DNA of 64,000 bases, taken from assembly GCF_014656195.1 (NCBI RefSeq), contig NZ_BNBY01000002.1:342351-406350 (forward strand). The letters run 5' to 3'. Below are positions 44,623 through 51,935 of the stretch, in pieces; within the stretch, counting starts at the first letter, position 1, and every line of letters starts with the position of its first letter. The DNA comes from Kitasatospora xanthocidica. Its GTDB lineage: Bacteria; Actinomycetota; Actinomycetes; Streptomycetales; Streptomycetaceae. Below the pieces are notes generated by a model. It searched no databases, was not told the DNA's origin, and worked only from the letters and a program-made list of their open reading frames with translations. The position numbers and the translations under genes are program-made.

Positions 44623-45105
44623 TCAGTGCTTGGCCACGTGCTCGGCGCGGAGCGCCGCCTGGACCGCCGCGCCGTCCTGCCACGCGTAGAGCTGGTTGCC
44701 GGTCAGCGCCACGTTGTAGTGGCCGCAGGTGCCGGTGGCCTTGGCCGCGACGCCCTCCGGGAACCAGCCGGCCTTGAGCGCCAACGGCACCGGGTGCGCG
44801 GACTTGCCCGGCAGCCCGGCGCTGCAGCCGGCCGGCAGCCGTCCCTCGGGGAGGGTGGCGCGCAGCAGGCGGTCGTCGCCGGTGGTGGACATCAGGTACT
44901 TGACGCCGGAGGCGTTGTCGGGCAGCCAGGTCGGCATCGAGCGGCGTTCGGCCTTGGCCTGGGTGCCGGACTCGTACGCGGCCTGCTCCTGGTGACGGCC
45001 GTCGTACCAGTCGGACACCCGCGGGCCGATGACCACGGCCGCCACGGCCACGGCCATGCCGGTCCCGGCGACTCCCAGCGCGACCTTGCTCACGATGCCC
45101 TTCAT
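44623..45105 (-). CDS. Membrane-anchored hypothetical protein
   Basis: 160 residues. One N-terminal transmembrane segment (about 5-28, SKVALGVAGTGMAVAVAAVV) and an extracytoplasmic domain with two cysteines (GCSAGLPG and TCGHYNVALTGNQLYAW) that could form a disulfide. ATG 45105 with GAGGACA upstream at long spacing. No family recognised; its layout (TM, short linker, small domain) is common in streptomycete cell-envelope proteins. Confidence 0.7.
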   Translation of the reverse strand: MKGIVSKVALGVAGTGMAVAVAAVVIGPRVSDWYDGRHQEQAAYESGTQAKAERRSMPTWLPDNASGVKYLMSTTGDDRLLRATLPEGRLPAGCSAGLPGKSAHPVPLALKAGWFPEGVAAKATGTCGHYNVALTGNQLYAWQDGAAVQAALRAEHVAKH

Positions 45106-45544
45106 GCCCGACTGTCCTCTCCGTGGCCGTGGCCGGTGCCCCCGGCCGGTGTCCTTGCCCTGTGCCCGTCGTCCCGTACTCGCCGCCGACGGCCTTTCAC
45201 GCTTCCGCCGCCGGCCCGGGCGACGCGCTGCGCCGTCCGGTGCAACCATCGTGGCCCGTGCCGCCCCGGCGGAACGTCACCACCAAGTCGCGATCTTCTC
45301 TCCAACCCACGGGGTACGGTCTCCACCTTCAGGCGTATGCCCTTCGGCAGGGGGCCGGGCCCCGGCGGCCCGGGCACGTGCCGGTCCGGCGCTCAGCTTG
45401 GCACGCCGGGGTCGAGCCCGGCCCAAGCCCCGATCGAGCCTCGCTCAAGCCCGGCGCCGGCGCAGCCCGGCCTGCTGCACCCGGGGCACCCGAGGCGCCC
45501 GAGGCACCCGAGACCGCGGGTCAGGCAGCGGGTCGGACGGCGGG
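45106..45544. other. 439-bp region without a gene, repeat-rich
   Basis: Between two minus-strand genes. Contains a GC-rich hairpin (GGGGGCCGGGCCCC region near 45347), degenerate 9-bp CCCGAGGCG repeats (about 45489-45515) and 12-bp GCGGGTCAGACG-like repeats (about 45518-45555) running into the end of the phosphodiesterase gene. No convincing coding potential. Confidence 0.5.
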
Positions 45545-46423
45545 TCAGACGGCGGCCGGCACCGGTCGGGCGACCGGGAAGGGACGGCCGTCCAGGGTCC
45601 AGTGCGGGTCGATCGGACGCAGCAGGGAGGCGTACACCTGGGCGGCGACGTCCGGGTGGCGGATCTCGCCGGCGGGCGGTCCGGCCGGGATGTCGTGCCC
45701 GGCGCAGGCGACCCAGGCCGTCCGCTCCTCGACCGTGCGGCCGCCGTGGCCGCCGGCGTCGACGTGGCCGTGATCGGTGACGACGATGACGGTCCACTGC
45801 TCCTCGGCGTACGCGGCCCGGCCCCGGACGGCGTCCAGGAGGCGGCCGAGGCGCTCGTCGGCGGTGCGCATGGCGGCGCGGTACTCCTCGCCGCAGCCGA
45901 GGAAGTGGGCGGTCTCGTCGACCGCGCCGAGGTAGACGAAGGAGGCCTCGGGGTCGGCGGTGCCGAGGACGTGGACGGCCTCCCGGGTGACCTCCTCGTC
46001 CACGACCTCCCAGGCCTCGGGGGTGTCCTCGGCCGGGGCGATGTACGAGAGCCGGCCGGGGGCGCGGAAGAGCGGGCCGCCCGACTCGTTGATCATCAGC
46101 GGGTCCCAGCCCGCCGCGACGAAGGTGCGCCGGCGGTCGCCCCGGGCCAGTCGGGTGGCGAAGTCGGGGAACACGTCGAGCCGGTTGCCGCCCAGGTGGT
46201 TGCCCCAGACGCCGTGCTTGGCGGGCTCGACCCCGGTCACGATGGTCGCCCAGCAGGGCCCGGACATGGTCGGCGTGGTGTCCGCCACGGTGACCGGCAC
46301 CAGGAACCCGGCCTGGGCGACCTCCTGGAGGCGCGGCATCGGCACCTGCTCCAGGTAGTCGTGGCGGACGCCGTCGATGCCGACGACGAGCACCCGGGGG
46401 CGGGGCCACTGGACAGCGGACAT
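45545..46423 (-). CDS. Alkaline-phosphatase-superfamily phosphodiesterase/nucleotide pyrophosphatase
   Basis: 292 residues. Metal motifs of type I phosphodiesterases: VLVVGIDGVRHDYLEQ, the nucleophile region ADTTPTMSGPCWATIVTGV (Thr/Ser after PTMSGP), AVDETAHFLGCGEEY and the late VVTDHGHVDAGGHGG. It hydrolyses phosphodiester or pyrophosphate bonds of nucleotides or lipid headgroups. ATG 46423 with AAAGGA upstream. No signal peptide, so probably cytoplasmic. Confidence 0.88.
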   Translation of the reverse strand: MSAVQWPRPRVLVVGIDGVRHDYLEQVPMPRLQEVAQAGFLVPVTVADTTPTMSGPCWATIVTGVEPAKHGVWGNHLGGNRLDVFPDFATRLARGDRRRTFVAAGWDPLMINESGGPLFRAPGRLSYIAPAEDTPEAWEVVDEEVTREAVHVLGTADPEASFVYLGAVDETAHFLGCGEEYRAAMRTADERLGRLLDAVRGRAAYAEEQWTVIVVTDHGHVDAGGHGGRTVEERTAWVACAGHDIPAGPPAGEIRHPDVAAQVYASLLRPIDPHWTLDGRPFPVARPVPAAV

Positions 46424-46566
46424 GGTGGGGGTTCCTTTCGGTCGTGCGCACGGCCGGGCCGCGCCCGCCGAGGGCGCCGCCGACCGCGCCATGCTTCACC
46501 GACCGCCGTACCGAACGGCGTCGCGCCGTCGAACGGCGGGTGTCCGCCAGGTGTCGGAAGGCCGCC

Positions 46567-46667
46567 GACCGCCGGTCAGCCGGACGTACGGACGAACCGC
46601 CGGTCGGCCGGCCGCGTAGACGAACCGCCGGTCAGCCGGCCGTGCGGACGAAGCGGCGGTCGGCCGG
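46567..46667 (-). repeat. 28-bp tandem repeat at the ATP-grasp 3-prime end
   Basis: Unit beginning GACGAACCGCCGGTCGGCCG (46591-46618, 46619-46646, then partial copies before and after). The ATP-grasp stop is inside the middle unit. In effect the last codons (RRFVRTAG) have been duplicated downstream of the gene. Confidence 0.8.
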
Positions 46668-47459
46668 TGCCAGCTCGACGGCCGGTCCGGCGGCGCGCAG
46701 CACCACGTCCAGCACCCGCTGGGGGTCGGCGGCGTAGCTGTGGGCGAACCACGGCAGGTTGGCCTCGACCACGGCCCAGTGCTCGGCCGGGTCGTACGGG
46801 TCGGCGATCGGACCGACGTCCAGGGCGACGGCGCTGGGCAGGGTGTCGCCGACGGCGGCGAGCAGACGGCGGGCGAAGGCGAGGGCCCCGGCGGTGACCG
46901 ACGCCGGATCGAGCCGGCCGAAGCGGGCGTAACGGCTGCCGGTGAGCACCTCGCCGTCCCGGACGAACAGCCGGTACTCGGCGGCGAAGGTCACCGGCTC
47001 GCTGACCAGGACTGGCGTGTCCGGGCCGATCCGCTCGCCGGTGCGCGGCAGCCGGGAGCCGTCCGGGTAGACGGCGGGCGGCACCGACTTGTCGGCGGGC
47101 GGTTTGACGAAGGCCGGGTGGCGCAGCGTCCAGGCCTCGGCGAGCGTGGTGAGCTCGATCCGGCGGCGGGTGAACTCCTCGGGGAGGCGGGCCAGCCAGT
47201 CGTCCGCGGGTTCGAGCAGGGCGAGACCGAGCGGACCGGCGATCCGGGCGGCGGCGAGCGGCCCGCCGTACCAGTGGACCGGCCGCCCGGCGAGCCGCTC
47301 CACCGTGCCCGGGACACCGGTGCTGAGGACTGCGGTGTCCAGGCCGCGTCCGGCGGCGGCCCCGGCGAGCAGCACGGTGGTGCTGGTCCGCTGGGCCGAG
47401 GTGAGCAGGACCCGGTCGGGGGGGACCGGGCCGGTCCCCGCGGGCGCCGGTCCGGCCAC
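46632..47459 (-). CDS. ATP-grasp domain protein (C-terminal part of a probable fusion)
   Basis: 275 residues from GTG 47459. It starts VLLTSAQRTSTTVLLAG and has ATP-grasp features: RHPAFVKPPADKSVPP, the central SEPVTFAAEYRLFVRDGEV and a late VVEANLPWFAHSYAAD metal-site region. Reaction unknown; the family ligates carboxylates to amines. The upstream crystallin-J1-like segment is in another frame; at a run of seven G (47418-47424) one added base would merge both into a 399-residue protein. No ribosome binding site is seen before the GTG, which favours the fusion reading. Confidence 0.72.
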   Translation of the reverse strand: MAGPAPAGTGPVPPDRVLLTSAQRTSTTVLLAGAAAGRGLDTAVLSTGVPGTVERLAGRPVHWYGGPLAAARIAGPLGLALLEPADDWLARLPEEFTRRRIELTTLAEAWTLRHPAFVKPPADKSVPPAVYPDGSRLPRTGERIGPDTPVLVSEPVTFAAEYRLFVRDGEVLTGSRYARFGRLDPASVTAGALAFARRLLAAVGDTLPSAVALDVGPIADPYDPAEHWAVVEANLPWFAHSYAADPQRVLDVVLRAAGPAVELAPADRRFVRTAG

Positions 47460-47830
47460 GACCGGGGCCGGAACTCGTGGACGACCTCGATGCGGCCGAC
47501 GAGGTGCCGGTTGAACTCGTCCAGCTCCTCGGCGGGCACCCAGAGCTCCAGGATCGTCCGGCCGCCGGCCTGCCGCACCGGGTAGCGGGCGAGGAAGTCG
47601 GTCTCGACCTCGAAGCGGGTGACGTAGCCGACGCCGGAGGCCGGCACGTTCCAGTCGCGGGCGATCCGGATCGCGTAGTCCTCGTTGAGGACGGGGTAGA
47701 AGATCGGCTGGTCGGGCACCCGGGGCGGCCAGGCACGCCAGTCGGCGGCCTCGACCAGCGCCAGCTCCTCGGGGCCGGTGGGGCGCCAGAGGGTGGTGGT
47801 CGGGGACGTCGGGACGGGCGTGCTGTTCAT
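46991..47830 (-). CDS. ADP-ribosylation/crystallin J1-like protein; frame runs on into ATP-grasp region
   Basis: The meaningful part is 47460-47830 (about 123 residues): TTLWRPTGPEELALVEA, FYPVLNEDYAIRIARDWNVP, TRFEVETDFLARYPVRQAGG and LWVPAEELDEFNRHLVGRIE, which match the small ADP-ribosylation/crystallin J1 family of streptomycetes. Beyond residue about 125 the literal frame becomes Pro/Ser/Arg-rich shadow sequence of the ATP-grasp gene and stops only at 46991. ATG 47830. Likely the N-terminal half of a fusion, or a stand-alone protein whose stop was lost. Function unknown. Confidence 0.6.
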   Translation of the reverse strand: MNSTPVPTSPTTTLWRPTGPEELALVEAADWRAWPPRVPDQPIFYPVLNEDYAIRIARDWNVPASGVGYVTRFEVETDFLARYPVRQAGGRTILELWVPAEELDEFNRHLVGRIEVVHEFRPRSWPDRRPRGPARSPPTGSCSPRPSGPAPPCCSPGPPPDAAWTPQSSAPVSRARWSGSPGGRSTGTAGRSPPPGSPVRSVSPCSNPRTTGWPASPRSSPAAGSSSPRSPRPGRCATRPSSNRPPTSRCRPPSTRTAPGCRAPASGSARTRQSWSASR

Positions 47831-47983
47831 GAGCCGGGACGGTAGCCGGGCCACGCCGGGCCCGGCCACCGGTTTTGCCCGCTCGGCGAGGGCTCGTCGG
47901 CGGTGGCCCGTCGGCGACGGCCCGTCGGCGGGTAGCTCGCCAGCGGGTAGCGCGTCAGCGACGGCTCGCCAGCGGGTAGCTCG

Positions 47984-49171
47984 TCAGCGGTAGGCGGACT
48001 CGCCGGTGATGGCCTCGCCGAGGATCAGGGTGTGGATCTCGCTGGTGCCCTCGTAGGTGAGCACCGACTCCAGGTTGTTGGCGTGCCGCAGCACCGGGTA
48101 CTCGGTGGTGATGCCGTTGGCCCCGAGGACGGTCCGGGCGCTGCGGGCGATCTCCAGCGCGGTGCGGACGTTGTTCAGCTTGCCGAAGCTGACGTGCGGC
48201 GCGCGGGCCGCGCCCTCCTCCTTCAGCCGGCCGATCCGCAGCGCCACCAGATAGGCCTTCTCCACCTCCAGCATCATCTCGACCAGCTTCTGCTGGGTCA
48301 GCTGGAACCCGGCGATCGGACGGTCGAACTGGATCCGGCTCTTCGCGTAGTCCAGGGCGGCGGTGTAGCAGTCGCGGGCGGCGCCGACGGTGCCCCAGAG
48401 GATGCCGTAACGGGCCTCGTTGAGGGAGGAGAGCGGCCCGCGCAGGCCGACCACCCCGGGGAGCACCGCGTCGGCGGGCAGGACCACCTCGTCGAAGGCG
48501 AGCTCACTGGTGACGGAGGCCCGCAGGGAGAGCTTGCCGTGCACGTCGGTGGCGGTCAGGCCGCGGGTGCCGCGCTCGACCAGGAAGCCTCGCACGCCCT
48601 CCTCGGTCTGCGCCCAGACCACGGCGACGTCGGCGATGCTGCCGTTGGTGATCCACATCTTGCTGCCGGACAGCACCCAGTCGCCGCCCTCGCCGCCCTT
48701 CCGGACCGCCCGGGTGCGCATGTTGGCCGGGTCCGAACCGAAGTCGGGCTCGGTGAGGCCGAAGCAGCCGATCAGCTCACCGGCGGCCATGCCCGGCAGC
48801 CAGCGCTGCTTCTGCTCCTCGGAACCGAAGGCGTGGATCGAACGCATGGCGAGCGAGCCCTGTACGGAGACGAAGCTGCGCAGCCCGGAGTCCGCCGCCT
48901 CCAGCTCCATGCAGGCCACCCCGTACGCCACCGCGCCGGCGCCCGCGCAGCCGTAACCGTCGAGGTGCATGCCGAGCACGCCGAGGGCGCCGAGTTCGGG
49001 GGCGAGCTCGCGGGCCGGGAAGACCCCGCGCTCGAACCAGTCGCCGATGTGCGGGCGGATCCGTTCCTCGGTAAACCGGCGGACGGTGTCACGGATCAGC
49101 CGCTCCTCGTCGGAGAGGAGGTCGCCGACGGCGAGCAGGTCGGACGGATCGATCCGGGTCGGCTTCGTCAT
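47984..49171 (-). CDS. Acyl-CoA dehydrogenase, glutaryl-CoA dehydrogenase-like
   Basis: 395 residues. FAD-binding [17 protein letters not shown] and [15 protein letters not shown], the catalytic-base region [16 protein letters not shown] (Glu), and [14 protein letters not shown], which is typical of glutaryl-CoA dehydrogenases (Arg that binds the second carboxylate). It would oxidise and decarboxylate glutaryl-CoA to crotonyl-CoA in lysine/tryptophan breakdown. ATG 49171 with AAGGAG. No linked pathway genes. Confidence 0.9.
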   Translation of the reverse strand: MTKPTRIDPSDLLAVGDLLSDEERLIRDTVRRFTEERIRPHIGDWFERGVFPARELAPELGALGVLGMHLDGYGCAGAGAVAYGVACMELEAADSGLRSFVSVQGSLAMRSIHAFGSEEQKQRWLPGMAAGELIGCFGLTEPDFGSDPANMRTRAVRKGGEGGDWVLSGSKMWITNGSIADVAVVWAQTEEGVRGFLVERGTRGLTATDVHGKLSLRASVTSELAFDEVVLPADAVLPGVVGLRGPLSSLNEARYGILWGTVGAARDCYTAALDYAKSRIQFDRPIAGFQLTQQKLVEMMLEVEKAYLVALRIGRLKEEGAARAPHVSFGKLNNVRTALEIARSARTVLGANGITTEYPVLRHANNLESVLTYEGTSEIHTLILGEAITGESAYR

Positions 49172-49321
49172 CGAAGCTCCTTGTAGTCTCGGCGCGGTAC
49201 CGGTCTCGGCCGCCGGTCACGACCACCGGTCTCTGCTGTCCCGGCGGTTGCGGCGGAGTACCGGCGAGTATTCCGCACCGGGCCGGGCGGTGGGTGAGCG
49301 CGAGCGAGTGAGGAAAGCGAC

Positions 49322-49867
49322 ATGAGTGGCTTCGAGGCCGGCTACGCCGTCGGCCGGGTGACGGCGGAGGAACTGCACGGCGTGGCGCCGGAACTGGCCG
49401 CCCTGCTGGTGGACACCGTGCACGGCGGCGCATCCCTGGGCTTCCTCGCGCCGCTGGACCACGGTGCGGCCACCGGGTGGTGGCGGGCGCTCGGCCCGGA
49501 CCTCGCGGACGGGCGGCTGCTGCTCTGGACGGTCCGGGCGGAGGCGGACGGGCGGCTGGCCGGGACGGTGCAGCTGCGCCCGGCGGCGACCGCGAACGGC
49601 CGGCACCGGGGCGAGGTGGCCAAGCTGATGGTGCATCCGGCGGACCGCGGGCACCGGCTGGCCGGTCGGCTGCTGACGGCGCTGGAGGAGCGGGCGCGCG
49701 AACTGGGCCTGCGGCTGCTGGTGCTGGACACCGAGACGGACAGTCCGGCGGAGCGGATGTACGAGGCGGCGGGCTGGACCCGGGTCGGCTCGGTGCCGGA
49801 CTATGCGACGGACCCGGACGGGGTTCCGCACCCGACGACGATCTTCTTCAAGGCGCTGGGGGGCTGA
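49322..49867 (+). CDS. GNAT-family N-acetyltransferase
   Basis: 181 residues. The acetyl-CoA-binding motif is VAKLMVHPADRGHRLAGRLL followed by ERARELGLRLLVLDTET and the C-terminal YEAAGWTRVGSVPDY. Substrate unknown. ATG 49322 with GAGG upstream. Its stop is directly followed by heptad element 6. Confidence 0.9.
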   Translation: MSGFEAGYAVGRVTAEELHGVAPELAALLVDTVHGGASLGFLAPLDHGAATGWWRALGPDLADGRLLLWTVRAEADGRLAGTVQLRPAATANGRHRGEVAKLMVHPADRGHRLAGRLLTALEERARELGLRLLVLDTETDSPAERMYEAAGWTRVGSVPDYATDPDGVPHPTTIFFKALGG

Positions 49868-49977
49868 CGGGTGACGGCGGGTAACAGCTGACAGATTTCA
49901 GATTTCAAAATCTGAAATCTGTCAGCTGTTATCTGTTCGCTGAAAGCTGTCGGCTGTCGGCTGTCGGCTGTCAGCCG
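49868..49977. repeat. Heptad-phased palindromic element, copy 6 (longest hairpin)
   Basis: Units from the stop codon on: CGGGTGA, CGGCGGG, TAACAGC, TGACAGA, TTTCAGA, TTTCAAA, then ATCTGAA, ATCTGTC, AGCTGTT, ATCTGTT, CGCTGAA, AGCTGTC, GGCTGTC three times, AGCCGCC. Core hairpin: 49882-49905 pairs perfectly with 49908-49931 (24 bp, two-base loop). Lies between convergent GNAT and azlD genes. The three exact GGCTGTC heptads point to recent unit duplication. Confidence 0.9.
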
Positions 49978-49987
49978 CCCGCCCCGC

Positions 49988-50299
49988 TCATCCCACCCCG
50001 CACAGGCGGAGCACCGCCGTCGTCGCCGCGCCCGCGACGACCACCAGCGGGAACGGCGCCCGACGCAGCGCGAGCACTCCCGCGACCAGTACGCCCGCCG
50101 GGCGGGCCCACCCCGCGAAGTCGTGGCCCTGGGTCAGCGCGCCGGTCGCCACCAGGGCGACCAGCAGCACGGCCGCCGCGACCGCGAGCAGGTGCCGCAG
50201 CCGGTCCGAGAGGGCGAGCCGGCCGCCGAGCAGCGGCCCGGCGATCCGGAAGGCGTACGTCCCAACCGCCAGCAGCAGCACCGCGTACAGCGGCATCAT
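49988..50299 (-). CDS. AzlD-like branched-chain amino acid exporter subunit
   Basis: 103 residues, four predicted helices: LYAVLLLAVGTYAFRIAGPL, LLAVAAAVLLVALVATGAL, GVLVAGVLALRRAPFPLVVV. AzlD with AzlC forms a two-component exporter (branched-chain amino acids or azaleucine). ATG 50299 overlaps the azlC stop by four bases. Fits the usual azlCD order. Confidence 0.9.
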   Translation of the reverse strand: MMPLYAVLLLAVGTYAFRIAGPLLGGRLALSDRLRHLLAVAAAVLLVALVATGALTQGHDFAGWARPAGVLVAGVLALRRAPFPLVVVAGAATTAVLRLCGVG

Positions 50300-51084
50300 C
50301 GGACCGCCTCCTTCGCCATGGGCGCCACTCGCGCCACAGAGCCGTCCATGTCTCCCACGTCTCGCGCCTCTCCCACGTCATCCGCCTCTCCCCCGTCTCC
50401 CCCGCCTCCCGCACCCGGCCGCCCCGCGAACAGCAGCCCGACGAGGGCGAGCAGCACCGGCAGCCCGGCGGGGACGAACGGCGTCGCCCCGACCGCCACC
50501 ACCGCGCCCACCACGGCGGCCGTACGGGTGCGCCGGTCCGTGAGCGAGGGCAGGACGAGCGCCAGCAGCACGGCCGGGAAGGCGGCATCCAGGCCCAGCG
50601 CGTCCGTGTCGCCGATCAGTCCGCCGGCGGCGGCGCCGAGCAGCACGGAGACGTTCCACACCACGTACAGGGCGATCCCGCAGAGCCAGAACGCGGCCTT
50701 GCGCCGTCGCGGTTCGCTCTGCTGCAGGGTGAAGGCGGCGCTCTCGTCGGTGATCAGCTGCGCGCCGAGCAGCCGCCGCCACCACGGGCCGTCGAGGGCG
50801 TCGGCCACGGTGAAACCGAAGGGCAGCAGCCGGGCGTTGAGCACCAGCCCGGCGGCGACGGCCGCGAGCGCGCCGCCGCCGGACAGCACCACGCCGACCG
50901 CCGCGAACTGGGAGCCGCCGGCGAAGACGAGGACGGAGAGCGCGATCGGCACCCAGAGGGGCAGACCGCCGGAGACGCTGATCGCGCCGAAGGAGGCGCC
51001 GACGAGGGCGTCGGCCAGGCAGACCAGGGCGATGTCACGAAGGGTGGCATGCTCCAGTGTTCGGAGTAGCGAACGCATGTCCAT
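50296..51084 (-). CDS. AzlC-like branched-chain amino acid exporter subunit
   Basis: 262 residues, about six helices. FAGGSQFAAVGVVLSGGGAL and LNARLLPFGFTVADALDG, then LITDESAAFTLQQSEP are AzlC family signatures. C-terminal Gly/Glu/Asp-rich tail of about 40 residues is unusual. ATG 51084 (another in-frame ATG at 51078). The gene is divergent from the XRE-cupin gene, with three GCGAACG boxes near the promoter region. Confidence 0.92.
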   Translation of the reverse strand: MDMRSLLRTLEHATLRDIALVCLADALVGASFGAISVSGGLPLWVPIALSVLVFAGGSQFAAVGVVLSGGGALAAVAAGLVLNARLLPFGFTVADALDGPWWRRLLGAQLITDESAAFTLQQSEPRRRKAAFWLCGIALYVVWNVSVLLGAAAGGLIGDTDALGLDAAFPAVLLALVLPSLTDRRTRTAAVVGAVVAVGATPFVPAGLPVLLALVGLLFAGRPGAGGGGDGGEADDVGEARDVGDMDGSVARVAPMAKEAVR

Positions 51085-51144
51085 TAGAGTGAACCCATCA
51101 CCCCTGGTTCGTCAAGGCGAACGATTGGACCGACAGAGCGAACG
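51069..51144. promoter_or_regulatory. Three GCGAACG boxes in the azlC/XRE intergenic region
   Basis: GCGAACG at 51069-51075, 51117-51123 and 51138-51144; the last two are 21 bp apart. A minus-strand TTGACG (near 51110-51115) is a plausible azlC -35 next to them. Candidate operator for the adjacent XRE-cupin regulator; unproven. Confidence 0.45.
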
Positions 51145-51293
51145 TCCATCGCCTCGGGCATCCCCACAGGCCCGGACAGCCGTGGCAGCATGAACGGCAC
51201 CGGCCGCGCCGGGCACTGGACGCACCGGCCACCGGACGTCAGGCGTCAGGCGCCGGTGTCCGGGGAGCAGCAAGGAGCCAGAGGAAAGCGTGA

Positions 51294-51902
51294 GTGGCGA
51301 GCATGAGTGACCAGACCACCCCGGCCGCGGCGGCCACCCCGGCCGGCGGCTCCGGCACCGAGCTGATCGGCCAGATCGCCGCCTCGATCCGACGCGAGCG
51401 CGAGCGCAGCGGGCTGTCGATGGCCGAGCTGGCCCGGCGCGCGGGAATCGCCAAGTCGACGCTCTCCCAGCTGGAATCGGGCGCCGGCAACCCCAGCGTG
51501 GAGACCCTGTGGGCACTCGGCGTCGCCCTGAACGTGCCGTTCAGCCGGCTGGTCGACCCGCCGCGCCCGGTGGTCAAGGTGATCCGGGCCGGCGAGGGCC
51601 CGGTGACCCACTCCGAGCGCGCCGACTACGCGGCCACCGTGCTCTCCTCCTGCCCGCCCAACGCCCGCCGCGACATCTATCGGATCGAGGCGCAGCCGGG
51701 CGAGACCAGGGCCTCCGACCCGCACATGCCCGGCACGGTCGAGCACGTGATGATCGGCTCCGGGCGCGCGCTGGCCGGGCCGACGGAGGCGCCGGTCGAG
51801 CTGGGCCCGGGCGACTACGTGAGCTACCCGGGCGACGCCCCGCACGTGTTCCGCGCGCTGGCCCCGAACACCCTGGCGGTGATCGTGATGGAACACATCT
51901 GA
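51294..51902 (+). CDS. XRE-family regulator with C-terminal cupin (AzlCD-linked)
   Basis: 202 residues. Helix-turn-helix ELARRAGIAKSTLSQLESGAG in the N-terminal half, then a cupin domain with MPGTVEHVMIGSGRALAGP and GDYVSYPGDAPHVFRALAP. This architecture usually accompanies AzlCD-type exporters and senses a small amino-acid-like ligand. GTG 51294 has AGGA eight bases upstream and is preferred over ATG 51303. Confidence 0.9.
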   Translation: MASMSDQTTPAAAATPAGGSGTELIGQIAASIRRERERSGLSMAELARRAGIAKSTLSQLESGAGNPSVETLWALGVALNVPFSRLVDPPRPVVKVIRAGEGPVTHSERADYAATVLSSCPPNARRDIYRIEAQPGETRASDPHMPGTVEHVMIGSGRALAGPTEAPVELGPGDYVSYPGDAPHVFRALAPNTLAVIVMEHI

Positions 51903-51935
51903 CGACTGGTCAGCCACTGACCGGTCGGCGGGGGA

